From Eleginops maclovinus (taxonomy: Eukaryota > Chordata > Actinopteri > Perciformes > Eleginopidae): a DNA stretch of 64,000 nt. The notes beneath the pieces are model-generated. The model was not told the DNA's origin and ran no database searches. It was given only the letters and a program-made list of their open reading frames with translations. The stretch spans positions 19,158,707 through 19,222,706 of the forward strand of contig NC_086354.1 in NCBI RefSeq assembly GCF_036324505.1, in the 5' to 3' direction. Shown piece after piece: positions 36,901-47,500 of the stretch. The translations under genes were made by a program, and so were the position numbers. The first letter of the stretch is position 1. Each line of letters starts with the position of its first letter.

Positions 36901-39900
36901 ATACCGTCAGAAACTGATGGGTCAAGATTCAGTCTTCCACCCAGAAGCAGCAACGAGGACTCAGACATACATGCCTCTAACCAATCACTGCTCACAACTC
37001 CGGAGAGGTAAAACTGCACTCAGTTCAAAGGAAATATTAAAAGTTTTGTAGTTTTTAATTTCAAGCTTTATATTTCTTTTTTTTTAAAGGACCATATTAG
37101 GACCCTTAAAGTGATAGCTATACCAATAAAGTCATCTGATTGATACCTTTTTCATTTATTGGATACTCCCCTTGTGACTGAAAGCATTCAATTGCATACC
37201 ACAACTTCTCACCAACCAAATTATTTTTAAACAATTCATTTTGATTTAAAAGTGTTTTAAGGGAGCCAATGACACTTTACCTTAAACCAAAAAATGTTTG
37301 ATGTAATTGACTGCACGCAGAAACTCGCCAATGTATTTTTTCCTGATATCTGCATACACAAAATGCAGGTACAGTTCAACTGAAGAAATGTCAATGCTTG
37401 GTTCTGGGTTCTTTTTGTTGATACCTTAAAGATGTCAAGTATTGGTGATGAGCCCTGATACCAAAAACATATATATTTTGCTGTCTTTCCTGCAGGATTT
37501 GGTTTCTCAGTAGATTCCTGAAGAAGCGGGCCCCTAAATATCCCCCGGGAAATGAATCAGATAAAGGAGGTAACCAAAAGGACCAGAGTGGCGATCTGTA
37601 TCTATTTGTAAAATGCAGATATTTAAAATGTACAAATACCGTTAAATGCATCAAAATAATAAAGAGGTATGTCATTTTCTGGTAATGGTCCACTCTTCAC
37701 TGCCATCTGGAGGTTATGCTGATCAGTAATAAGAAAGAAATAAAGAGGTTCTTTGTATCCTATCCAGTTAATATAGAGTTTGAACCTGTATTCGTTGTGT
37801 CAGACTAATAATACAACATCTCTCTCTTCTGACTACAGTCACCTTGTCCAGCTACACCCCTAACCCCTACCACAGGCCAAACCAGAGCAGTGAGAAGATC
37901 GCTCGAAACCCAACCATTCGAATCAGCCGGGCCACACGGGCTTTGCAGTCCAACGCCTCTCTGGAGCGGGAGATCACCAACCCAAAAGAGCTGCGAAACC
38001 TGGACGAATTCCTCGGCAATCAGGTGAGAACAACACCTGAAGAGGGGAAATCTGAAGTCCAATCATCAGCTTATTCAGGTTTTATTTCTAGCACTTTGCA
38101 AAACTAGTGCACTATTGTCATTGGTGGGAGGAAAACCCAACACAATTTTGGAGTGGATCCAAATCACGGCACAGATACACAAATTATTTTTCCCTTTTAT
38201 TAACATTAGACTTCGATATATTGTAATCATCTTTTATTTAGTGCATGTTCCTAGTTGATTAGTTTTAGAAATGTGTACGTCATTGGGGTCCAATCTTTAA
38301 GGGACATCTAGACTTTAGAACTCTGGTACCCAACAGGTTAAAGCTTTATTTTGTTTCCATTTATACCCTTCTCTATCCTAAATCCTGTGTTCCACATGTC
38401 GCTTGGTGTTTGTCCTCAGGTGAATGATCTGCAAAGTAGGATAAAAGATCTGTCAGCTCCAGAGAACCTCTTCCTCACAGCCACCATGGAGTTCAGAGAG
38501 ACCATCAAAGGGATGTACTCGATGCAGGTCAGCCAAGCCTCCTCCTCTGTACAATATAATGCTTCATCTAGTTGTAAGAAAGTAGGGGGACAGTATGTTT
38601 TATGATCATTGTAGGAACATTCGTTGTACTTGTTGCCTTAACTTCTGCAGAGTGTTTTGCATGTTAAAATCTAAATTGATTGAAGTTTATTTAACTGTCT
38701 ACAAACTAATGTCTTCTGTGACCGACAGACACCTCAAATCGCCTACAAAGATCTGATGAAGGGCTACCAAAACAAAGTGAACACACTAGCAGGGATGAAG
38801 AAGAAGGCAGACGCCTCACTGGTGGTCAACCTGTTTCAGTCTGTGCTGGACGGCTTCATTAGGGGCGAGCTAAAACGAGTGGATTCTGAGCCAGCCAAGG
38901 TGAATTAGAGAATTTCAATCTCTAAACTACTTTGTGAGTGTAAACTTTCCATTGACTCACTCTTATATCCCAATTCTGGTTTCTCTCAGGCCAACAAGAC
39001 GACGAAGAAGAGGAGAAAAAATGATAAATGTGTAAGTTGAACACCTGCATCGTATTGTTTCTACATTATACATCCAGGTAAATTAACCCAGTCTGTGAAT
39101 CCTTCCTTTTCAGCCGAATAGTCCCCTGGATCACTTGTTCAGCACATACCAGGTGAATATCATGCAGTCATGTGACCTGTGTGGCTCCTACATCTGGGGA
39201 ATGGAGAAAGCCTACATGTGCAGTGGTGAGTTGAAAAAGCTGCAATAACACAAAATGCAACAGAATTTTTTTTCCAATACAAGCAATTTAATCAATGTTT
39301 TTCATTTTCAGCTTGCAAGTTAATATGTCACAAGAAATGTCTCGATAAAATCATCACAGATTGCTCGACACGATGTGCTAGGCAGGTAGGAACGAACATT
39401 TTCAATACTCCATAAATAAAAAAACATTGATTTCTTAAATTCTCTCCATAACTCTCTGTAAATGTACACTCCTGTCTTTTCTTATGGTAGGATGACAGTG
39501 TGCCAGGCTCCCTTCACTTCGGGGTGCAGGTGTGTGTCCTCACCAATAAAACTAACCCTGTGCCCAAAGTGGTGGAGCTGCTGCTGATGCACGTGGAGCT
39601 GAACGGCCTCTACACCGAGGGCATTTACCGCAAGTCGGGCTCAACATGCCGAGCTAGGGAGCTCCACCAGATTTTAGAGACTGGTAATACATTCTTTGCA
39701 CACCAGCTGAAACTCTTTACTTACGTTTCAGAGATCCACATTACATGAGTGTTATTTACCTTGCATAGTTGGTGTGTAGCGGCAACAGCCATAGAGGAAA
39801 AATTCATTCTTGAAGTTGGAGCGATGTTCCATATCTTCCATAGAGACACTTAAAATTGGGTTTATGATATGGCAACAGTCTCTCTTTGTCTTTATTTCCT

Positions 39901-42900
39901 ATATTCTCTCAATTTTCTTTCCTGTTTGTCTTTGTTTTGTCTTCTCGGTTTATTTTTCTGCTCATGTTCAACTCAAGAATAATTATAGCTTAGAACTTAT
40001 GACAGCTGTGTTTTTAAAATGTCTAAAAATGATTTGTGTTGGGTATGTCGCCATTATAACAACCATAAAAGTGATAATGAACTTTAATGATTAAAACGGA
40101 AGACATAAAAAAAAGGTTAACTTTAATGTAATAAACTTCTAAAAAAGGGATGGTAAAAAACCTCTAAAAAGTAATTTCATACACTATTAAAATGTTCAAT
40201 GTTTGGTCTTTGTATCAGATCCGGAGGGGCCATCTTTAGACAACTACCCAATCCACACCATCACAGGTCTGGTGAAACGTTGGCTGAGAGAGCTGCCGGA
40301 CCCCCTCATGACCTTTTCCCTCTACAACGACTTTCTGCATGCCGTGGGTGAGTAAACATTTATGTTATAGAAAACAGTGTGTGAATATATTTGTAGGATA
40401 AAACTGAAATGAAAACTAAGTTGAAAATTTCAGAAGTAGTTTCAGCTCTGTTTGTCATCATCTTGATATACATTATTGAAATTCCTTGCTGGGATCTTTA
40501 CTCTTGGATTTTTAAAGTTCATTGATATCCATGTTTTTTTGCCCCCAGAGCTGCCAGAGAAAGCTGAGAGAATAAGGGCTGTTTACCAAAAGGTTGATGA
40601 ACTTCCTCCTGCTAATTACAACACGTTAGAGCGGCTCATCTTTCACCTTGTCAGGTAGGACAAACTCTACATAATGTATGTTAAAGATTCGTCACTTGAT
40701 TAATTCATCCTGCTACATTTATCAATTATTTTACTATTGAATATGCTATAATTTAAAAAAAAAAGAAAATAAACAAGACCGAAAACTATAATTAAAAAAG
40801 ACAAGAAGGAATTGTGTTAATATAAACCAAGAAAATATTATTCGATTATATGTTTACATTTAGTAACGTTACGAGGACCTTTATCTGTGTGTCTTTTTAG
40901 GGTTGCGAAAGAGGAAGAAAACAATAAGATGTCACCAAGCTCTCTTGCTATTGTGTTTGCTCCCTGCATCCTGCGTTCCCCTGATACTGACGACCCATTT
41001 CTGGGTATGAAGGATGTGTCGAAGACTACAACGTGAGTCATTCTGCACACTCCCATATTTATTTGTTTGTGTATCTTTGCCGAATATTGGGTCTGCTCTT
41101 TTATTTTTTAGAGATGAATGTTGTTTATATGGGGGTGTTTTTTTCTTTGAACCTGTTTCTGGCAGCTGTGTGGAGATCTTGATCTCGGAACAGCTCAGAC
41201 GATATAATGAGAAGATGCAGAATATCCAGCAGCTGGAATACGCGGAGGCACTGGCTGTCAATCAGCTCAAACTAAGGAGACAAAACACGGTGAGAGAAAA
41301 CTAAAGCCCAAAGGAAGATGCATCCTGAAACATGTCGGTCACTAGGCCTCAGTAAGTCATTTCGATTAAGTAAGTTGTCAGTCCGGCTATTATATATTTT
41401 TTTAATGTATCAGGACAGCACACACCATACCACAGGAAAAGGTATACCAACGCAAATGAACAAATATGAAATTGCTTCTAGCATTAATTATTATTAAATG
41501 AATATAAATCTGAGATAAGTAACATTCAAGAAATTAACATCCTCCTTTATATTGATTTTGTTCCACACATTTACACCTGGGAGACGGCCACTCTAAGCCA
41601 AAATCGGCAACTGTCACCTAAGTTAAATGCATATCAAATGTAAACAAAGAGCAGCTAAAAATGACCATTAAGCTAAACTTTTAATGCATTGTCTCGCTCT
41701 ATATACACACACACCCTTCTTACTCCAGCTCCTCTGACCTTTGTTCAGGTTGTTGAAAAGCCTTCAGAGCTGGATGTTCCCGATCATATTCCTTCGGATG
41801 AAATGGAGAGGACCCTCATTGATAGGATCAAGTCCATCAAACAAGAAAAGTGGGTTTTGACTTTTCCATTTGAGTTAAGTGCTCTTTGTGCAATGCATTT
41901 AATTAATAATGACACCTTGTTTTGTTATCTTCAGGGTGGACTTGGCCTGCAGGTTACCTGAACTGGAGCAGGATAACTCTGACAACGACAACCTGGACTC
42001 ATCATCATCGATGAGCTCAGAGAGTATAGAGGACCGTCTGGGCAGCCTGGACTCGGAAGGTCAGTAGGGAGGTACGGTACTTTCACCTTCTTCTCGGTTA
42101 AGGGAGACAATTTCCTAAACATCGTATTAAATAATAAAAAAAATCCCCACAATGATACATGGTATAATATATAATGTCCACATGACAGTGTTCTGCCTGT
42201 GTGTAAAGGGTGAGGTATTCTTAAATAAAAAATAGTCATCATGATAACAGCAGAAATATACTGTTCAAGTAATCTACCAGGAATGTGTGCTTACACGTAG
42301 TTGATTGGGCCTCATTGTATCTTTGTGGATGGCATTGAGTTGTGGCTCTATCATAGGTCGAGCCAGGTTAAAGTTTTTGCAGGGTGATCCTGTGTTTTAT
42401 TTTGGCGGGGCAATGTTGGAATCCCTGCCGCACCTCCTGACTGGTCTCATTCAAATTCACAGGGCATGCAATATTGATATACTTTAACTTGTAATTGCAA
42501 TACAAAAAATTACGGTTAATGTGACTACTGTATGAGATTCTATATATATTGTTGAATGGAGGTACAAAAATATACAGAAAAAGATCCTTATTATCCTTTA
42601 TAAACATCATTATTAATTTGGTCAAGTTGATTTCAACGCTAAGCCCTAATGGCCATTTGTTTTGCTTTGAAAGTGGTATTGCATTTTCTCTATCTAGGTC
42701 TCTAAAAAAATCTTTGGAAACAGTATGTTTGTTTTTAAATGTGTGCAGCAGCTCTAGTGAGCTACTTCAGCTTCATATCCACTGTAACCACACAGACCAT
42801 TAGCCATTAGTAACTGGTTCCATATACATCAAGCCTCTTGTGTTTATTGTTTATTTAATTTTAAAGTTCTTAACAAGTTTGTTCATCTGTTTCTAGTATC

Positions 42901-43186
42901 AGCCAAGGTGACCATGCGATCAAAAACCCAGAAACCCAACTGCCCGCCTAAACCCCCTGACCTGGCGCAGAGAATCAGAAGTCTGATGGCTCAGACAGGT
43001 AATGCATGGGAAGGGTTCATACCAGGACGACAGACAGATGCTACTAAATCCATGTGCTTCCTGCCCAGCCAAGATAGCCCCTCCCCTGACGACAAGCCGC
43101 AAATCACCAGCAAGTCTTTCAACGGGAGCTATGACGACCTGGACATCCCATACATTGACGATGATGAAGATCCCACCTGTGAATAG
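17354..43186 (+). CDS. myo9b: Class IX unconventional myosin (MYO9B-like), Rho-GAP motor, 40 coding exons
   Basis: Seen: forty exons with GT-AG borders join in one frame to 5,655 nt (1,884 aa plus stop). Domain order is Ras-association-like (about 15-115), myosin motor (about 125-910), three IQ motifs (about 918-980), Ser/Arg/Lys-rich linker, C1 zinc finger (about 1430-1478), RhoGAP (about 1495-1685) and an acidic tail ending DPTCE. Known: this order is diagnostic of class IX myosins, actin motors whose tail stimulates GTP hydrolysis by RhoA. Inference: MYO9B rather than MYO9A, because the linker (SLQRY...EKWR), the segment before C1 (LDEFL..NDL) and the end (IKSIKQEK...RLPELE) resemble MYO9B as I remember it. 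The RhoGAP core is equally close to MYO9A. Human MYO9B is about 2,157 aa, so this form has a shorter linker and tail. Exons are listed in the part entries below. A teleost duplicate of myo9b is possible. Confidence 0.9.
18465..18610 (-). repeat. LINE-type 3' tail, reverse
   Basis: GTTTATTGTCATACGGTAG, GGCAATGAAATCCGAAG, then an A-rich run resemble the reversed end of a fish non-LTR element. Low-level remnant. Confidence 0.45.
19296..19389. repeat. Perfect inverted repeat, 44-bp arms, 6-nt loop
   Basis: The left arm 19296-19339 and right arm 19346-19389 are exact reverse complements around TTCCAC. The arms are non-repetitive, mixed-composition sequence. No transposase, terminal motif or target duplication is visible. 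It lies in the sense strand of a myo9b intron. Confidence 0.96.
23574..30517 (+). CDS. myo9b: myo9b coding exons 2-12: motor core with switch I and switch II
   Basis: Exons: 23574-23668, 23841-23903, 24106-24205, 25191-25291, 27112-27235, 27737-27826, 27953-28069, 28490-28624, 28980-29101, 29880-30021, 30328-30517. They code residues 259-684. Seen: switch [10 protein letters not shown] (268-276), switch II DMFGFE (496-501), relay helix ending HIFKLKQ, and [10 protein letters not shown]. These are the nucleotide-sensing and force-transmitting parts of a myosin head and all key ATP-site motifs are intact. The relay region is unusually divergent: [19 protein letters not shown] against the usual EQFCINYANE.LQ.YFNQH. 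The last donor is ambiguous: GTGGGT at 30518 keeps the frame, while a GTAACT four bases later would shift it. Confidence 0.9.
25292..27111 (+). other. myo9b intron with a degenerate dispersed repeat
   Basis: A 1.8-kb intron. About 25,590-25,870 (GCTGCTTGATGACTAAAAGC, then CACTGGGACCT) looks like an old fish interspersed repeat, family unassigned. The rest is unremarkable. Confidence 0.4.
30658..32836 (+). CDS. myo9b: myo9b coding exons 13-19: loop 2, actin-binding region and SH helices
   Basis: Exons: 30658-30733, 30934-31026, 31125-31164, 31340-31462, 32284-32364, 32465-32575, 32714-32836. They code residues 685-900. Exons 13-15 (209 nt, about 70 aa) form the class IX insertion at loop 2, which in known class IX myosins contacts actin and supports processive movement by a single head. 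It is basic and Ser-rich here ([18 protein letters not shown]). Exon 16 carries PPTVAAQFQ, equivalent to the PPSISAQFQ of other class IX myosins. Exons 17-18 carry FFIFCVRSN and [10 protein letters not shown], with changes at positions that are nearly invariant in myosins (see findings). Exon 19 ends in YQIGKTK at the converter. Confidence 0.88.
30867..30920 (+). repeat. (CT)n tract forming the polypyrimidine tract of myo9b exon 14
   Basis: About 26 CT units with one interruption end 13 bases before the exon at 30934. The tract sits where a polypyrimidine tract belongs, so its length could influence acceptor use. Confidence 0.93.
33195..34359 (+). CDS. myo9b: myo9b coding exons 20-21: neck with three IQ motifs
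   Basis: Exons: 33195-33344 and 34223-34359, residues 901-996. VFLKEKERQ marks the end of the converter. Three calmodulin or light-chain binding IQ-like motifs follow: [28 protein letters not shown] and [14 protein letters not shown]. Human MYO9B has four and MYO9A about six, from memory, so the lever arm looks short. The intron between the two exons carries an interspersed repeat copy (33915-34110). Confidence 0.88.
33915..34110 (+). repeat. Interspersed repeat, copy B (forward)
   Basis: Shares GCGGGACAT, TTGACCAATCACAACAGAGC, GGCACAGGCAGTATGAGA and AATAAAGAGCTTTTTGAACA with copy A at 4420-4808 (opposite strand). It is shorter at its 5' side. It lies in the intron between the two neck exons. 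Confidence 0.72.
34898..38899 (+). CDS. myo9b: myo9b coding exons 22-29: low-complexity linker and helical pre-C1 region
   Basis: Exons: 34898-35212, 35542-35623, 35860-36057, 36901-37007, 37496-37569, 37839-38023, 38420-38527, 38729-38899. They code residues about 996-1409. The first half is rich in Arg, Lys, Ser and Pro ([26 protein letters not shown]) and probably disordered, with possible phosphorylation and nuclear-localisation-like basic runs. [10 protein letters not shown] and SLQRYKDM resemble MYO9B. Exons 27-29 ([47 protein letters not shown]) are the conserved helical segment of class IX tails before C1. Exon 24 has two possible donors: AAG|GTCAAG at 36051 and AAG|GTACTG at 36057, differing by two codons (VK). 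Confidence 0.85.
38990..39385 (+). CDS. myo9b: myo9b coding exons 30-32: C1 (phorbol-ester type) zinc finger
   Basis: Exons: 38990-39031, 39114-39225, 39312-39385. After a basic run (KKRRKNDK) the C1 pattern is complete: His, 12 residues, CDLC, 12 residues, CSAC, LICHKKC and a final DC. All zinc-ligand positions expected from the family (HC3 plus HC3 arrangement) are visible. Class IX C1 domains are considered atypical and their lipid binding is uncertain. Confidence 0.9.
39491..41289 (+). CDS. myo9b: myo9b coding exons 33-37: RhoGAP domain
   Basis: Exons: 39491-39683, 40219-40347, 40549-40654, 40901-41032, 41166-41289. They code residues about 1486-1713. The arginine finger lies in TEGIYRKSG (Arg 1532). 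[13 protein letters not shown] supplies the conserved Lys and Arg of RhoGAPs, and [18 protein letters not shown] gives the Asn/Pro-containing helix region. All catalytic elements are intact, so GTPase activation of Rho-type proteins is expected. The exon borders preserve phase throughout. Confidence 0.93.
41749..43186 (+). CDS. myo9b: myo9b coding exons 38-40: C-terminal tail and stop
   Basis: Exons: 41749-41849, 41935-42059, 42897-43186, ending at TAG 43184-43186. The short coiled segment [12 protein letters not shown] and RLPELEQ is shared with MYO9B; an acidic Ser-rich run ([13 protein letters not shown]) follows. The last exon holds a Pro/Lys-rich stretch ([13 protein letters not shown]) and ends in acidic [11 protein letters not shown]. 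This last exon does not resemble the human MYO9B C-terminus that I remember and is probably fast evolving. Confidence 0.87.
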
Positions 43187-43955
43187 TACCACAACCTAAA
43201 ACAGGAATATGCTCATGTATGTGTTAATAGAAGACTTGATTTGTGTCCAACAAAGAACTCTGCACTTTGTTTTATAGACTTTTACATTTGTCAATGCTGC
43301 TATGGAAACAAAGTGCCTTGAGACTTTATATGTATTTAATGCAAGATTGTACGGACTGTCTGGAGAAGATCCAACTGAAATGAGAACTGTGTGTTATTTT
43401 AAAATTATTTCAGAAGTGTACTGTTCACATTTTATAAAAAGGTAGGTACTTTCGTGAGACCAGCTGTGTCTCATCTGTAAAGGAGAAACATGACAAAGCG
43501 ATCAGGAGCATTTGAGGATACAAGGGTCTCCTTTACTAATGGACATCATTCTAAGCTCATCCACTGTTGCAAATAATAGGACTTTATGGTGTTTGTGGGT
43601 TAAAATGTTTTGTAAGTGTTCCAAAAATGTGTGCTTTTCTATTGTACAGACAAAGAGCCATTGCATTTTGGGCTCTCTTTTAGTGCATGGTCGTATATAT
43701 GAAACTTTTCAGTTATGTTTTTCTGCTTTGAATACTTCTGTGGTGTCAACTGCTGTGACTGACTCATTCAATTCACTTGTAAGGCAAATGGCCATATTGC
43801 TGCCTTTAAGACTGACTGAAAAATACTTCACTGGGCAGTTTCACCAAATAATCATTTTGTCTACAAATGTAGGTTTAAAAAAGAAATATGCATATTTGGG
43901 TGAGCATCCTCAGAATTTGTCTTTTGTCACATAAATAAACTGACCATTTTGAAAT
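43187..43955 (+). terminator. myo9b: myo9b 3' UTR and poly(A) signal
   Basis: After the stop codon comes about 750 bases of AT-rich non-coding DNA ending in AATAAA at 43934-43939. Cleavage would fall near 43,955. This is the first canonical hexamer seen after the stop, and no other gene feature is visible before the next promoter at about 44,270. Confidence 0.7.
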
Positions 43956-44269
43956 GTCTAACTTTGACAATGACATGTCTATTAACAACATTAATTTAGT
44001 TTTAATAGAGCTATATCAGTTAGAAACTATATCCAGGCTGCACTTGATACATGTTTCGTTTTAGACCTGAAGGTTAAGTAACATTCAAGTACATTTGTGA
44101 ATGTATTTTTATGTCTAAACAATTAATACTTTAAGAAAAATGTGAAAATGAGTGTAAGAAAAGAGAAACTGAAGGATATGGATGTAGCTGAACATCTTGT
44201 ACACTTTTATTATAAAACACAACCACTCACCTTATAAGGTAGTTCCTCTTTCTACACAGAACCGCGGTG
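43956..44269. other. Short intergenic gap between the two genes
   Basis: AT-rich, with no coding or RNA gene signal. It separates the myo9b poly(A) signal from the mfsd14a promoter. Confidence 0.6.
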
Positions 44270-44583
44270 TGGGATTCACCAATCACCGTTTCAGGATCAA
44301 TACCACAACGTTTTTCTCAAGCAATCAGACGCACGAGTTGGATATGGTCGTTTATCAGACAGCCAATCGCTGAGCAGTGTTGCACTGGAAGGGCGGGTCA
44401 ACATTTAGTACAGGAAGAGGGGTTGAGGTGAGGTGGAGAAATCATCAGTTAGCTCACTGCTAGCTATCTCCTGGAGCCGACTGCCGATGTGTTATGAGCT
44501 TTGTATCCAAAACCAGTTTATTATTTTAGTTTCGATAGGTGCAACGATGACCCTCTGACACCAAGAATGGACATAAGTTAACA
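44270..44583 (+). promoter_or_regulatory. mfsd14a: TATA-less promoter and 5' UTR of mfsd14a
   Basis: CCAAT boxes at 44279-44283 and 44363-44367 and a GC box (GGGCGG, 44391-44396) lie 190-300 bases before the ATG at 44584. Transcription probably starts around 44,400-44,450. The gap from the upstream gene's poly(A) signal is only about 350 bases. Confidence 0.6.
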
Positions 44584-47500
44584 ATGACGGGGGAGAAAAA
44601 GAAGAAAAAGCGGCTGAACCGCAGCATTCTTCTTGCAAAGAAAATTATAATAAAAGATGGAGGAAGTGTGAGTTAAATATTTATTTATCTTCGTTGAACC
44701 AGCTTGCCACGGAGCTAAACTGACTCTTGGCCTCTGAATAAGTTAGTAGCCCATGTTTATATCAGGAAAAACAGTGGAAGCCGCTTTTGTTTACGGCTTT
44801 GTGTCTTTGGTGGTTTGTCCCAGCGGGTAATGTTAACCGTTAGCTGGGTCCGCCTAGCTAACACATCTAGCTATGTGCTACCATTGGCTAATGTAAGCGG
44901 CCTTCGTTTACACGTCAGCTCAGGTAACGCAGGCTAGCTCATGTCAACGTTAGCTGTTTTTATTGATGTTTTCACTGTAATTCAGCTACCCAAAATATAT
45001 TATTAACTTACTTTACTCTAGCACTTTATTGCTTAAAGGTGTCTGTCGTTTGTTCAGATGTTGTTGAATTTACGCCTGACAGTGCATCACTAAACTGGTG
45101 CTAGGTTAAAATTAGCTCCCTAGCATATGTGTGTTTAATGTGGGGTGTTTTTGTCCTGTTGCAAACAACGGATCGTTTAATAAAGGGTTTAAAATAATAC
45201 ATTTACTACTAAGAAACCAAGTAAGGTAACTTGTAGGATAACGTCAGATATCGTGTGGTTTGATCGTGTATGAAGGCAAGACAGGGTTTGGTAGTGTTTG
45301 TTTAAAAACAAGCAACCATACGTTTAAGTCAACATACCAGTAAAGCAAATATACTAGTTGCCACTGTATTAACAGCTGTGTAACGCAACTGAGCGTTTAA
45401 CCCATACAGGGTCTGGAATATGCTGCCAATGATTTGTTAAACACAATTCAAGATGTTTGTTTATGACACATTTATACCCCATTGTCTGGGTTATTGACAC
45501 CTGTATTCAAGGTCGGATGAATTCCTACTATAACGACCATTTGATAAGATGCCCTTACCTGAAGGCATCAAACCTCTTTAATAGACAGACCAAAATACGA
45601 GCAATTTAGGATCAGTGAACCAATAGGTCGTGGAAGTGATAAATGTCCCAAATGAGACTGTGGACAAAGAAAAGTGAGTATGGTAGGATTGTTAGAAAAA
45701 CAGTGAGGCATCAGTGCTGGTTATGTAATCAGTTGAAAAGCTTTGTCAAACAAACTGGGTGTACAAATAAAGACACACAGGCTTGTAATATTGATTAAGA
45801 GATGACAACCTTCTGCCTGAACACCTGACATGATGTGGCGTTGTTCCAATTAAGTCTTTAGTGTAAATGACAGATATTTCTTTACTTTACAACTGCAGCA
45901 AGGTCTGACCACCCATCCATTAACATTTCACTTTCAGCGACCAACCCATTATCCAGTCATAGTATCTAATAGGCTTAGTTGCATGCGTCTCAATAGCAAA
46001 ATGTGATATCTAAAGCTGCAGCTCGCTGGTATTTCAGTGGAGAGGAAGTTGCAACATCCATATAATACAACCGTTAGGGATTGTTTTAAAAAAATAATAA
46101 AAAAACCAACATGTTAGCAGGTTTTAGTGATCTTAAACAAAAGGCTGGAGCATTCTTCTGGTTAACTGCTTGTCCATCAGTCAAACTCTGACCTGTTGGC
46201 TGTTTTCTTTGCGATGCTTTTACTCTCCCCTCATAGGGAAGTGGCAAACCACATGAGCGAGTAAACTAGCAACTAGCGTCTTTGTAAAGTTGGACCTGGC
46301 CTAGTTTTACTGATAAATGTTTCCACCTCGCTTTGTTTCCTGCCAAAGATCCTGCATCCACCCTCACTTTTATTCGCATTTTGTCTTCACCTCACAGACT
46401 TGTGCAGATTTTACTGTGCAGCGGTGAAGTGACTACTTTCCAATGTAGTGAATTTTAATCATTAAATATATATGTTTGTATTAAAAGTTTCCCAGTAAAC
46501 AATAGCACATAATAGTCAACTTGTTGGATTAAATACTTTGCCTCGTACCTGTGAAATTTTAAGATTTGAATGAATATTGTTGTTTAAAATTGTGCGTGTA
46601 AATATTCTATTCAATCTGATGCCACTTTAACCTGTTTACATTCAACCTTCTCTTGCTACACAGTCTATGCATATTCTTGTACTCAATAAAAACATTTTTC
46701 CTCCATCATATCAATTATAGTATGGCAATTTATCTAAAAGTGCACGTCATGTAAATGGTTGAGCCCAATATCTTACATTCATTTTGTTGATTTATTTATT
46801 TATAGCGTTTAATTACAGTTATCAGGTCATTTTTGTGCATTTAAATCTACAGATTTTCTTGGTTTTGGGTCCCGTGAGCAGCTCTTCAATAGTTAAATGA
46901 AGAAAATGAAGACATATATGATATGGCGGCTTCTTTAAGTTAACATTCAGTATTGTGTTGACTAAGTCAAAACTTCCCCAGTGTAAAGACTTCCTGGATT
47001 CTCAGACTGAAAGACTATTTCTCATAATCTTACTCACTATTTCCTAACTGTGGGCTGTCTTTCAGATCGGCTGATGCGAGTATGAGTATTGTGTCAGCAG
47101 ATGAATATTGCTTTGAAATGGATTCCAGTTTAAAGTTTGATCTGTTAATGTGTACTGGCAATTTGATGCTTGTAAAAATAATTGATGCTTCTCTTCTAAT
47201 GATCTTTTCTAATTGCATCTCTCTGTCTCCATCCAGCCTCAGGGAATCGGTGAGCCGAGTGTTTACCATGCTGTGGTGGTCATCTTCCTGGAGTTTTTTG
47301 CATGGGGTCTTCTTACCACCCCAATGCTCACGGTAAGCCTGGACACAATGCACTGTAACATAGAAGCACTGTAATGTAAACTGAATAGAGTCAGTAATAA
47401 ATTCATACGCCTACACCTCTCCTCTCTGGAAACTTAGCCAGAGAGTTTCCCATTGACTGGAATCACACAAGGCCCATCAGTGTCTATGAATGATTGAACT

